Source: MPNO01 sp965200535
GTDB lineage: Bacteria > Pseudomonadota > Alphaproteobacteria > MPNO01
NCBI GenBank assembly: GCA_965200535.1
Contig: CBDAUF010000001.1
Coordinates: forward strand, 744,001-808,000
Reading direction: 5' to 3'
Length of the DNA stretch: 64,000 bases
A model generated the notes under the pieces. That model had not been told where the DNA came from, made no database searches, and saw nothing but the letters and a program-made list of their open reading frames with translations. The position numbers and the translations under genes were made by a program. Below, piece after piece: positions 51,841 to 61,798 of the stretch (position 1 is its first letter; each line of letters starts with the position of its first letter).

Positions 51841-53033
51841 GGCCAGCTCCAGAAATCGACCCCCTCTTCGAGCAGAAAGCGGGACAGCACCATCTTGTGG
51901 ACCTCCGACGCCCCGTCCACCAGCCGGGCCTGGCGCGCGTAACGGTACATCCATTCGAGTTTGGTGTCCCGCGAATAGCCGCGCGCGCCGAGAAGCTGGA
52001 TCGCGGTGTCGACCGCCCTGTGCAGGGCCTCGGAGACGACGACCTTCGCCATCGAGACCTCCTTGCGGGCGAAGTCTCCGGCATCCAGCCGGGCCGCCGC
52101 CCGCATGGTCAGCAGGCGGCCGATATCGACCTGCATCGCCGCCTCGCCCAGCATCCACTGGACGCCTTCGTGGTCCGCCAGCCTGGCGCCGAAGCTCTCG
52201 CGCTCGCGGACATAGTCGAACGTTTCCTCGAGCGCACGCTTGGCCATTCCGGTCCATCGCATGCAGTGCGTGAGCCGCGCCGTGCCGAGCCGGATCTGGG
52301 TCAGCTTGAGCCCGTCGCCGACCTCCATCAGCCGGTTCGCGTCGTCGATCTCGAGACCGTCGAAGCGGATTTCGCAATGCCCGCCATGCTCCTCCGGCCC
52401 CATGATCGGAATGCGCCGCACGATCTCGAAGCCCGGCTGGTCGGCATCGAACAGGAAGGCCGAAAGACCCCTTCGCCGATCGTCCGAGGTCCTGGCGATG
52501 AGAATGAAATGCTGCGCTGCGCCGGCGCCCGTGATGAACCACTTGCGGCCGTCGACCACCCAGCGGTCGCCCCGGCGCGCGGCGGTGGTCAGCATGGCCG
52601 ACGGATCGGAGCCCGAGCCGGGCGCCGGTTCGGTCATCGCGAACGAGGACCGGACCCGGCCATCCACGATCGGCTGCAGCCAGCGTTCCTTCTGCGCCTC
52701 GGTCGCGACCTTCTCCAGAACCATCATGTTGCCGTCGTCGGGTGCGGCGGCGTTGAAGCAGACGGGGCCGTAGATGGAGCGGTTCATCTCCTCGTAACAG
52801 GCGGCCATGCCGACCACGGGCAGGCCCTGGCCGCCGCGCGACGCCGGCATTTGCAGCGCCCACAGCCCGGCCGCCTTCGCCTTGCCGCGCACGGTCTCGA
52901 GCACGTCCTCGCGCAGGTTCTCGTGCTCGTCGGCGTTCGCCGCATCGCGCTCCAGGGGCAGGACATGGTCCTCGACGAAGGCGCGGACGCGGCGGCGATA
53001 GTCGTCCAGTTCCGGCGGCAGGGTGAAATCCAT
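51837..53033 (-). CDS. Acyl-CoA dehydrogenase family protein
   Basis: A 398-residue flavoprotein. FAD/acyl-CoA segments include FAMTEPAPGSGSDPSAMLTTA (about residues 136-155), WFITGAGAAQHFILIAR, and the C-terminal QLLGARGYSRDTKLEWMYRYAR with LVDGASEVHKMVLSRFLL. The long N-terminal part and the partner kinase place it in the ACAD10/11-like group, which handles 4-hydroxyacyl-CoA or long-chain substrates in animals. The bacterial substrate is unknown. Six bases separate it from the hydrolase gene upstream. Confidence 0.92.
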   Translation of the reverse strand: MDFTLPPELDDYRRRVRAFVEDHVLPLERDAANADEHENLREDVLETVRGKAKAAGLWALQMPASRGGQGLPVVGMAACYEEMNRSIYGPVCFNAAAPDDGNMMVLEKVATEAQKERWLQPIVDGRVRSSFAMTEPAPGSGSDPSAMLTTAARRGDRWVVDGRKWFITGAGAAQHFILIARTSDDRRRGLSAFLFDADQPGFEIVRRIPIMGPEEHGGHCEIRFDGLEIDDANRLMEVGDGLKLTQIRLGTARLTHCMRWTGMAKRALEETFDYVRERESFGARLADHEGVQWMLGEAAMQVDIGRLLTMRAAARLDAGDFARKEVSMAKVVVSEALHRAVDTAIQLLGARGYSRDTKLEWMYRYARQARLVDGASEVHKMVLSRFLLEEGVDFWSWP

Positions 53034-53039
53034 GGCCGG

Positions 53040-53843
53040 TTACCGCCCGGCGGCCCGGAGGAAATCGCGCATCGCGTCCAGCGTCTCGTTGGGGCGTTCG
53101 GCGAGCATCATATGGCCACAGCCCGCGAGCGCCACGCGGCGAGCCTTCGGAATCTGGTCGGCAAGGGCGAGCCCTCCTTTGATCGGCGTCATCATGTCGC
53201 GTTCGCCGAGGATCAGCAGCGTCTCCGCCGCGACCGCGCGGGCGCGCGCCTCGCCGTCGGCGAACGCGGCGCAGGCCGCCAGGTCGGTGGCGAGCACGCC
53301 GTCGGCCGCACGTTCCAGCAGCCGCTGCCCGCCGCCGTTCATCCACAGTCCGGGGTTCCGGTGTCCGCCGATCTGCGACGCCGCGCTCAGTCCCCAGTAG
53401 GTGATCAGGTCGATGGCCTTGCGGTCGTTGCGCCGGGCCGCGTCGATCAGCTCGCGATGAACGGGCATTGCCGCCGACGGGCCGAGAAGGATGAGCCTGT
53501 CCGTCCGCGCGGGGTCGTCGGCGGCAGCGCAAAGCGCGATCAGCGCGCCCATGCTGTGACCCGCCAGGACCGCCCGCTCGAGGTCGAGCGATGCGCGGGC
53601 GCGGCCGAGCCAGGCCGCCATTTCGCCCACCGTTTCGAGCGGTCGTCCGCCGGACCGGCCGTGGCCCGGCAAGTCGAGCGCGGCGACGGCATAGCCGTGA
53701 TGGGCGAAATAGCGCGCCGGCATATGCCACACCGAATGGTCGTTGGCCGCACCGTGGACGAAGAGGATCGCCGGCCGCGCGGGGTCGAACGGCCGCCCGC
53801 CGGTGGCCGCGAAGACCGTGCACCCATCGACGCTGAACTCCAT
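53040..53843 (-). CDS. Alpha/beta hydrolase
   Basis: A 267-residue hydrolase with the oxyanion segment FVHGAANDHSVW (about residues 28-40), the nucleophile elbow AGHSMGA (Ser97), LDLPGHGRSGG, an Asp in ILGERDMMTP and His in AGCGHMMLAERP. It is probably cytoplasmic (no signal peptide). The ester, thioester or C-C bond cleaved is unknown. It sits between metY and the acyl-CoA dehydrogenase gene with 4 and 6 bases on either side, inside the catabolic operon. Confidence 0.9.
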   Translation of the reverse strand: MEFSVDGCTVFAATGGRPFDPARPAILFVHGAANDHSVWHMPARYFAHHGYAVAALDLPGHGRSGGRPLETVGEMAAWLGRARASLDLERAVLAGHSMGALIALCAAADDPARTDRLILLGPSAAMPVHRELIDAARRNDRKAIDLITYWGLSAASQIGGHRNPGLWMNGGGQRLLERAADGVLATDLAACAAFADGEARARAVAAETLLILGERDMMTPIKGGLALADQIPKARRVALAGCGHMMLAERPNETLDAMRDFLRAAGR

Positions 53844-53847
53844 CCGA

Positions 53848-55164
53848 CTACTCCGCCGCGCGCGGCGCGGCCGCCCGCTCCGCCGCCCGCAGCGCCTGGT
53901 CGAGGTCCTCGATCAGGTCGTCGGAGTCTTCGAGGCCGACGGAGAGGCGCACCAGGCCTTCGCCGATGCCGGCTGCTCTCAGCGCCGCCGCGTCCATCTG
54001 CTGGTGCGTGGTCGAGGCCGGATGGATGACGAGCGACTTGGCGTCGCCGACATTGGCCAGGTGGGAGAACAGGCGAAGACGCTCGATGAATACCCGCCCG
54101 GCCTCCCGGCCGCCGGCGATCTCGAACGAGAACACGGCCCCGCAACCCTTGGGAAGGAGGCGCCGGGCCAGTGCGTGGTCCGGGTGGTCCGGGAGTTCGG
54201 GATAGCCGACCCCGGCGACCGCCCGGTGGCCGGCGAGGAACGCGACGATCGTGCGCGTGTTCTCGACGTGGCGCGCCATGCGGATCGGCAGCGTCTCCAG
54301 CCCCTGCAGCAGGTAGAAGGCGTTCGCCGGGCTCATGCAGGCGCCGAAATCGCGCAGCCCCTCCGCGCGCGCGCGCATGACGAAGGCGCCGGGGCCGAAT
54401 TCCTCGCTGAAATCGATGCCGTGATACCCCGCGTAGGGCTCGGTCAGGGTCGGGAACCTCCCCCCGGTTTCCCAGTCGAACGTGCCGCCGTCCACCAGGA
54501 TCCCGCCGATCGCAACGCCGTGGCCGCCGATGAACTTGGTCGCCGAATGGAGCACCAGATCGGCGCCGTGGTCGAACGGCCGGAACAGGGCGGGCGATGC
54601 GAAGGTGTTGTCGATCAGCAGCGGGATGCCCGCAGCATGCGCGATCGACGCGATCCGCGGGAGGTCCATGACCTCCAGCCCGGGATTCCCCAGGGTCTCG
54701 CCGAACACCAGACGGGTCTCGGGGCGGATCGCCGCCTCGAAAGCGGCCGGATCGCGCGGGTCGACGTAGGTCGTCGCGATTCCGAAGCGCGGCAGGGTAT
54801 GGGTGAACAGGTTGTGGCTGCCCCCGTATATCGAGGCCGACGAGACGATATGCCCGCCGGCGCTCATCAGCGTTGCCGCTGCGAGGTGGAGGGCGGCCTG
54901 CCCGCTTGCCGTCGCGACCGCGCCCACACCGCCTTCGAGGGCGGCCATGCGTTCCTCGAATACCGCCGTCGTGGGGTTGGAAATGCGCGAATAGATGTGG
55001 CCCGCGCGCTCCAGGTTGAACAGCGCTGCGGCATGGTCCGTATCGGGAAAGACGTACGATGTGGTCTGATAGATCGGCACCGCGCGCGCGCCGGTCGCCG
55101 GGTCGGGCTGCTGGCCGGCGTGCAGGCTCAACGTGTCGAATTTCGGCAGCTTGGCATCCACCAT
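53848..55164 (-). CDS. metY: O-acetylhomoserine sulfhydrylase
   Basis: A 438-residue PLP enzyme of the Cys/Met metabolism family. It shows TLSLHAGQQPDPATGARAVP, YSRISNPTTAVFEERMAALEGG, the PLP lysine Lys210 in HSATKFIGGHG, and the C-terminal SLVIHPASTTH and LVRLSVGLED. The length and the long insertion identify O-acetylhomoserine aminocarboxypropyltransferase, which makes homocysteine from sulfide. The ATG at 55164 gives the standard N-terminus. I see no SAM-II riboswitch-like sequence in the 112 bases upstream. It is the first gene of the minus-strand run down to 48614. Confidence 0.94.
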   Translation of the reverse strand: MVDAKLPKFDTLSLHAGQQPDPATGARAVPIYQTTSYVFPDTDHAAALFNLERAGHIYSRISNPTTAVFEERMAALEGGVGAVATASGQAALHLAAATLMSAGGHIVSSASIYGGSHNLFTHTLPRFGIATTYVDPRDPAAFEAAIRPETRLVFGETLGNPGLEVMDLPRIASIAHAAGIPLLIDNTFASPALFRPFDHGADLVLHSATKFIGGHGVAIGGILVDGGTFDWETGGRFPTLTEPYAGYHGIDFSEEFGPGAFVMRARAEGLRDFGACMSPANAFYLLQGLETLPIRMARHVENTRTIVAFLAGHRAVAGVGYPELPDHPDHALARRLLPKGCGAVFSFEIAGGREAGRVFIERLRLFSHLANVGDAKSLVIHPASTTHQQMDAAALRAAGIGEGLVRLSVGLEDSDDLIEDLDQALRAAERAAAPRAAE

Positions 55165-55214
55165 CGATCGATTCCCTCGCGCTCGCCGGGCGGAGTTTAT
55201 CCCGCGCGCCCGAA

Positions 55215-55243
55215 TTGTCGCCCCCTTTCGGCGGCGATAGAGT
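55215..55243 (+). promoter_or_regulatory. Candidate sigma-70 promoter for the acyl-CoA ligase gene
   Basis: TTGTCG at 55215-55220 and TAGAGT at 55238-55243 have an exact 17-base spacer. Transcription would start near 55250 and read into the ligase gene at 55277, whose ribosome-binding site GAAGGAGGG is well placed. Confidence 0.45.
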
Positions 55244-55276
55244 GATTCCGGCCAACGGAGCGAAGGAGGGCGCGCG

Positions 55277-56905
<1,629 letters not shown>

Positions 56906-56920
56906 CGGCCGCGGGCCGGG

Positions 56921-57778
56921 TTACCCCGCGAAGCCGGCCATCGCCCGGACCTCATCGCGCGTGCGCCCGCGTTCGCGAAGGCCTCTGATCGAGAGGCTCT
57001 TGCTGCGCTTGGCGAGGCGCCGGCCGGCCTCGTCGGTCAGCAGCCGGTGATGCCGGTACTCCGGCGTGTCGAGGCCGAGCAGCGCCTGCAGCAGGCGGTG
57101 AAGATGCGCCGCCGGCGCGAGGTCCTCGCCGCGCGTGACCAAGGTTACCCCCTGGACATGGTCGTCCACTGTCGCCGCGAGGTGGTAGCTGGCCGGCGTA
57201 TCCTTCCGGGCAAGCACCGCATCGCCGAAGATTTCCGGCCGCGCCTCGATCCTTCCGCGGTCGCGGTCGCGCCAGATGAGCGGGCCCGCGTGCGCCGCCG
57301 CGCGCGCCGTGTCGAGGCGGAGCGCGTGGCTCTCTCCGGCGGCGATGCGCCGCCGGACCTCGGAGCGCGGAAGCGCGCGGCAGACGCCGGGATAGAGCGG
57401 CCCGTCGGGTCCGTGCGGCGCGGTTGCCGAGCGCGCAATCTCGGCGCGGATCTCCGCGCGGGTGCAGAAACACGGGTAGAGCAGCCCGAGGCCGCGAAGC
57501 CTGTCCAGCGCGCGCCCGTACGCGTCCATGTGCTCGGACTGGCGCCGGACTTCGGGTTCCCATTGCAGGCCGAGCCACGCGAGGTCCTGATGGATCGCCG
57601 CCTCGTATTCCGGGCGGCAGCGGCTCAGGTCGATATCCTCGATTCGCAGCAGAAACTTGCCGCCGGGGCCCGCCATGGCATGCGCGAACAGCGCCGCATG
57701 GGCGTGTCCGATATGCAGCAGCCCGGTCGGGCTCGGTGCGAAACGGGTGACCGCGCCGTGCGTCTCTGCTTTTGCCAT
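56921..57778 (-). CDS. gluQ: Glutamyl-Q tRNA(Asp) synthetase
   Basis: A 285-residue truncated glutamyl-tRNA synthetase paralogue (GluQRS), which adds glutamate to queuosine at position 34 of tRNA-Asp. It has the HIGH motif in PSPTGLLHIGHAHA (residues 22-25), the zinc site Cys103, Cys105, Tyr129, Cys133 in CFC and YPGVC, and a KRSKS version of the second class I motif near the C-terminus. It lacks the anticodon-binding domain, as expected. It is divergent from the AlkA-type glycosylase gene. Confidence 0.95.
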   Translation of the reverse strand: MAKAETHGAVTRFAPSPTGLLHIGHAHAALFAHAMAGPGGKFLLRIEDIDLSRCRPEYEAAIHQDLAWLGLQWEPEVRRQSEHMDAYGRALDRLRGLGLLYPCFCTRAEIRAEIARSATAPHGPDGPLYPGVCRALPRSEVRRRIAAGESHALRLDTARAAAHAGPLIWRDRDRGRIEARPEIFGDAVLARKDTPASYHLAATVDDHVQGVTLVTRGEDLAPAAHLHRLLQALLGLDTPEYRHHRLLTDEAGRRLAKRSKSLSIRGLRERGRTRDEVRAMAGFAG

Positions 57779-57852
57779 GGCCGGCGATCCATGCCATAGA
57801 GCGCACGGATGTGGAAAGGACTGTATTGCCTGGACGGGCGGCCGGAGCGCAC

Positions 57853-58500
57853 ATGGCCCGTTCCCTGACCCGCGCCGACTATGACCGGGCGGTCGCCACG
57901 CTGTCCGACCGCGATCCCGCGCTCGGCCGGGTCGTCGCAGCCCACGGTCCGCCGCCGCGCTGGAAAAGGCCGCAGGGGTTCGCGACCCTGGTGCTGCTCA
58001 TCCTCGAACAGCAAGTCTCGCTCGCCTCCGCCAAGGCGACCTTCGCGCGGCTCGAAACGCATGCCGGCGGGATCGAACCCGGCGCCATCCTTGCCCTCGG
58101 CGAGGAGCGGCTGAAGGAAGCCGGCCTCTCCCGCCAGAAGGCGCGCTACGTCCACGGGCTTGCCGAGGCGGTTGCGGCCGGGGCGCTCGACCTCCGCAAG
58201 CTCGCCCGCGCCGACGATGATGCGGTACGGTCGGCCCTGATCCCGATCAAGGGCATCGGCGACTGGACGGTCGATATCTACCTGCTGACCGCGCTTCAGC
58301 GGCCGGACGTCTGGCCGGCCCGGGATCTCGCGCTCCAGGTTGCGGCCCAGGGGCTCAAGGCGCTCGATACGCGTCCGGGCGAGGCGGAGTTGAAGGCGTT
58401 GGGCGAGGCCTGGCGGCCGTGGCGGTCGGTTGCCGCGCGCATCCTCTGGCACTATTACCTCAACACCAAGCGCAGCAGGCGCAGCGACCGGAGCGGCTGA
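57853..58500 (+). CDS. DNA-3-methyladenine glycosylase (AlkA/HhH-GPD type)
   Basis: A 215-residue helix-hairpin-helix glycosylase. It contains ILEQQVSLASAKATFARL, the hairpin IPIKGIGDWTVDIYLLTA (about residues 130-147) and the catalytic Asp158 in WPARDLALQVA. It corresponds to the small AlkA/Mag-like group that removes alkylated bases; it lacks the Fe-S cluster of EndoIII. The ATG at 57853 is preferred over the upstream open frame because the family begins around RSLTRADYDRA. Confidence 0.9.
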   Translation: MARSLTRADYDRAVATLSDRDPALGRVVAAHGPPPRWKRPQGFATLVLLILEQQVSLASAKATFARLETHAGGIEPGAILALGEERLKEAGLSRQKARYVHGLAEAVAAGALDLRKLARADDDAVRSALIPIKGIGDWTVDIYLLTALQRPDVWPARDLALQVAAQGLKALDTRPGEAELKALGEAWRPWRSVAARILWHYYLNTKRSRRSDRSG

Positions 58501-58512
58501 GGCGGGGACGGA

Positions 58513-59178
58513 ATGGCCGATCTTGCAAGACTTTCGGGGCCGAGCGCCGAAGCGTCCGGCGGGGCGCCCGACTCGCTTGTCGTTTTCGTCCACGGGTACG
58601 GCGCCGACGGCAACGATCTGATCGGGCTCGCGCCGCATTTCGCGCGGGCGTTGCCGCGTACCGCGTTCGTCTCGCCGCATGCGCCCTACCCGTGCGAGAT
58701 GGCGCCGTTCGGCCGCCAGTGGTTCAGCATCCAGAACGAGGACGCGGTGCTCAGGCTGAAAGAAATTCGCCATGCCGCCGCGATCCTCGACGGGTTCATC
58801 GACGAGCAGCGCTCCGAACTCGGGCTCGCCGACGACCGGGTTGCCCTGGTGGGGTTCAGCCAGGGCACGATGATGTCCCTGTTCGTCGCACCCAGGCGGC
58901 CGGCGCCGTGCGCCGGCGTGCTCGGCTATTCGGGCCGCCTCGAGGGCGCCGACCTGCTGAGCCGGGAGACGGTCTCGCGCCCGCCGGTCGTCTTGGTGCA
59001 CGGCGATGCCGACGAACTCCTGCCGATCGACCGGCTCGAACACGCGCGGTCCGCCCTCGAAGCCGGCGGGTTCTCGGTCTCCGCGCATGTCCGCCCCGGC
59101 CTCGGGCACGGGATCGACGAAACCGGGATCAAGATCGGCAGGCGGTTCCTTGCGGCCCGGCTGAAGACGGTCTCGTGA
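58513..59178 (+). CDS. Carboxylesterase/phospholipase family hydrolase
   Basis: A 221-residue alpha/beta hydrolase of the cytosolic carboxylesterase/acyl-protein-thioesterase type. It shows VVFVHGYGADGNDLIGLAP, the nucleophile GFSQGTMM (Ser116), an Asp in HGDADELLPI and a His in GLGHGIDE. It has no signal peptide. Twelve bases after the glycosylase gene, it may share its transcript. Confidence 0.92.
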   Translation: MADLARLSGPSAEASGGAPDSLVVFVHGYGADGNDLIGLAPHFARALPRTAFVSPHAPYPCEMAPFGRQWFSIQNEDAVLRLKEIRHAAAILDGFIDEQRSELGLADDRVALVGFSQGTMMSLFVAPRRPAPCAGVLGYSGRLEGADLLSRETVSRPPVVLVHGDADELLPIDRLEHARSALEAGGFSVSAHVRPGLGHGIDETGIKIGRRFLAARLKTVS

Positions 59179-59291
59179 CACCGGCCTCTGTCGAGATTCG
59201 CCTACCTCACACTCCGTTGACACCGCGGCGGACGCCTCGCCATGATCCGCGCGCCGCAGGGGGTATGGACACAGAGTGACGCGCCGCAGAC

Positions 59292-60506
59292 ATGCCGATT
59301 GACCCGGGAGACCGCCAGGGGCCGCTCAACGACCTGCGCGTGCTGGAGATGGGCCAGCTCATCGCCGGGCCGTTCTGCGGCCAGTTGCTGGCCGATTTCG
59401 GCGCCGAGGTGATCAAGCTCGAACAGCCCGGCAAGGGCGATCCGATGCGCGAATGGGGGGCGGAGAAGCCGCACGGCAAGCCGCTCTGGTTCCCGGTGCT
59501 CGCGCGCAACAAGAAGTCGGTCACGGTGAACGCGCGCGAGGCCGAGGGCCAGGCCATCATCCACCGCCTGGTCGCGCAGTCGGACATCCTGCTCGAGAAC
59601 TTCCGCCCCGGAACGATGGAGCGCTGGAACCTCGGTTACGACCGGCTGGCGGAGATCAACCCGGCGATCGTCATGGTGCGGGTCTCGGGCTACGGTCAGA
59701 CCGGGCCGTATGCCCAGCGCGCGGGCTACGGCGCGATCGGCGAGGCGATGGGCGGCCTGCGCTACGTCGTCGGCGATCCGGCGACCCCGCCGAGCCGCAC
59801 CGGGATCTCCATCGGCGACACGCTCGCCGCGACCTTCGCCGCGCTCGGCGCGGTCATGGCAGTCCACAATGTCGGGCGCAGCGGACGCGGCCAAGTTGTC
59901 GACAGCGCAATCTACGAGGCGGTGCTTGCGGTGATGGAATGCCTGGTCACCGAATACGACATCGGCGGCTATGTGCGCGAGCGCACCGGATCGATCCTGC
60001 CGATGATCGCGCCTTCCAACGTCTATCCGACGAAGGACGGCAAGATGGTGCTGATCGGCGCCAACCAGGACAGCGTGTTCGGCCGGCTCGCCGAGGCGAT
60101 GGGCGAGCCCGGGCTCGCCGCCGACGAACGCTATGCCACCCATACCGCCCGCGGCAACAACCAGCAGGAGCTGGACGAGCGGATCGCCGCGTGGACGGCG
60201 ACGCTGGAGACGCCCGACCTGATCGAGCGCCTCAATGCGCACGGGATTCCCAACGGCGATATCTACCGGGCGCCGGAGATGCTGGCCGACGCCCATTTCC
60301 GGGCGCGCGAGGCGATCGTCCGGGTCGCCGATCCGCTGTTCGGCCCGATGCGGATGCAGAACGTGGCGCCCAAACTGTCGGCGACGCCGGGCGCGGTGAA
60401 GAGGACCGGCCCCGCCCTCGGCGAGCACAACGAGGAAATCCTGGGCGGCCTTCTCGGGCTGGCGGAAGACGAGCGCGCCCGCCTCGCCGAGGCCGGCGTC
60501 ATATAG
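59292..60506 (+). CDS. CaiB/BaiF family CoA transferase
   Basis: A 404-residue family III CoA transferase. The order is typical: LNDLRVLEMGQLIAGPFCGQ near the start, FGAEVIKLEQPGKGDPMREWG, NKKSVTVNARE, and the catalytic Asp176 in TGISIGDTLAA. Such enzymes move CoA between an acyl-CoA donor and a carboxylate (formate, oxalate, carnitine, bile acids, itaconate and others). The acceptor is unknown. It is followed by convergent glutathione transferase genes. Confidence 0.93.
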   Translation: MPIDPGDRQGPLNDLRVLEMGQLIAGPFCGQLLADFGAEVIKLEQPGKGDPMREWGAEKPHGKPLWFPVLARNKKSVTVNAREAEGQAIIHRLVAQSDILLENFRPGTMERWNLGYDRLAEINPAIVMVRVSGYGQTGPYAQRAGYGAIGEAMGGLRYVVGDPATPPSRTGISIGDTLAATFAALGAVMAVHNVGRSGRGQVVDSAIYEAVLAVMECLVTEYDIGGYVRERTGSILPMIAPSNVYPTKDGKMVLIGANQDSVFGRLAEAMGEPGLAADERYATHTARGNNQQELDERIAAWTATLETPDLIERLNAHGIPNGDIYRAPEMLADAHFRAREAIVRVADPLFGPMRMQNVAPKLSATPGAVKRTGPALGEHNEEILGGLLGLAEDERARLAEAGVI

Positions 60507-60530
60507 GACGGCGCCGGCGCCGCGCCCGCG

Positions 60531-61151
60531 TCACGCGAGCGGTTTCATGATGTGCTCGCGATAGGCCGGGCGTTCGGTCAGCCGGCGATACCAGCGCTCC
60601 AGATTCTCGAATGCCTCGCGCTCGATATCGAGGTGGTACCACCGATAGGCGGCGATCCCCACCGGAATATCGCCGATGGTGAATGCATCGCCGGCGCCGA
60701 AGTCCCGCCCGTCGAGCGCGGCGTCGAGCATGGAGAACAGCTTTGCCACCCGGTCCCGCGCTGCCGCGATGGCCGCCATATCGCGTTCTTCCGGCGGCGT
60801 GCGGACGAGGCCGCGAAAGACCACCACCATCGTCGGGCTCAGGGTCGCGATCTGCCAGTCCATCCAGCGTTCGGCTTCGCCGCGGACGCGGGCGTCGGCA
60901 GGCCACAGCGCGTCCGCGCCGTGAACCGCGGCCAGGTAGCGCACGATGCTGTTCGACTCCCACAGCGTGTAGTCGCCGTCGATCAGCGTCGGCACATAGC
61001 CGTTGGGGTTGAGGGCGAGGTATTCGGGGGAGTCGTTGCCGCCGAACGGGCCGCCGATGTCCTCGCGCGCGAAGGCGAGCCCGAGTTCGCCCGCCGTCCA
61101 CAGCACCTTCTGGACGTTGGACGAGGTGCTGCGTCCGAGGATCCTCAGCAT
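60531..61151 (-). CDS. Glutathione S-transferase family protein
   Basis: A 206-residue GST. The N-terminal thioredoxin-like domain has RILGRSTSSNVQKVLW, IGGPFGGNDSPEYLALNPNG and the cis-Pro/Ser-binding VPTLIDGDYTLWESN; the C-terminal half is helical. SSxNVQK is the catalytic Ser/Cys segment of theta- or nu-like GSTs. The ATG overlaps the stop of the neighbouring GST gene by 1 base (TGATG). The two are a tandem duplication. Confidence 0.9.
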   Translation of the reverse strand: MLRILGRSTSSNVQKVLWTAGELGLAFAREDIGGPFGGNDSPEYLALNPNGYVPTLIDGDYTLWESNSIVRYLAAVHGADALWPADARVRGEAERWMDWQIATLSPTMVVVFRGLVRTPPEERDMAAIAAARDRVAKLFSMLDAALDGRDFGAGDAFTIGDIPVGIAAYRWYHLDIEREAFENLERWYRRLTERPAYREHIMKPLA

Positions 61152-61786
61152 CACGCGAGACCGATCCCGACGACGTGTTCGGCGAACACCGGCCTGGCCG
61201 CGACCGACTCGTACCAGCGCTTCGCGTTGGGGTAGTCCTCGCGCGCGAAATCGAGGTTGAACCAGCGGAAGGCGATCACCGCCGGCGGCATGTCGCCCAT
61301 GGTGATGGAGTCTCCGGCGATATAGGCGCGGCCCGCCAGGTGGTGGTCGAGCATCGCCATGAGCTTCGACCAGGCGTCCCTGCTGCGCGCGATCGCCTCC
61401 GGGTCGCGCTGCTCCGGCGGCGTGCGGATGAGTCCCTGGAAGGCCGGAACGTGGGTCGGCGCGAGCGTGCCGAGCGACCAGTCCATCCACTGCACCGCGC
61501 GGGCCCGGACCTGCAGGTCGTCGGGATACCAGGTCCCGGCGGCGTGTTTCGCGGCGAGGTACTGGACGCAGGCGTTCGACTCCCAGATCGTGAAATCGCC
61601 GTCGATCACCGTCGGCACCCGGCCGTTGGGGTTGAGCGCGAGGTATTCGGGCCGGTCGTTGCCGCCGAACGGGCCGCCGATATCCTCGCGTTCGTAGGGG
61701 ATGCCGACTTCCTCGCACAGCCAGACCACCTTCTGGACGTTGGACGAGGTGGCGCGTCCGAGAATCCTGAGCATGGGTTCCTCCAT
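61151..61786 (-). CDS. Glutathione S-transferase family protein (tandem copy)
   Basis: A GST of up to 211 residues, paralogous to the previous one. It shares RILGRATSSNVQKV, REDIGGPFGGND and PEYLALNPNG, with differences in the substrate-binding C-terminal half (for example LAPTHVPAFQGLIRTPP). The longer reading begins MEEP; the shorter one at 61774 matches its sister's start and has the same length. Both genes share one transcript read from the upper end. Confidence 0.9.
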   Translation of the reverse strand: MEEPMLRILGRATSSNVQKVVWLCEEVGIPYEREDIGGPFGGNDRPEYLALNPNGRVPTVIDGDFTIWESNACVQYLAAKHAAGTWYPDDLQVRARAVQWMDWSLGTLAPTHVPAFQGLIRTPPEQRDPEAIARSRDAWSKLMAMLDHHLAGRAYIAGDSITMGDMPPAVIAFRWFNLDFAREDYPNAKRWYESVAARPVFAEHVVGIGLA

Positions 61787-61798
61787 TTCGGTCGCAGT

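Noticed and set aside
50839..53823. A 994-codon minus-strand frame running through the dehydrogenase gene
   Set aside because: Only its last 333 codons are real (the APH-type kinase). The rest is out of frame with the acyl-CoA dehydrogenase and hydrolase genes.
55165..55276. SAM-II riboswitch upstream of metY
   Set aside because: metY is often controlled by SAM-II in alphaproteobacteria, but the 112-base gap contains nothing resembling its conserved core.
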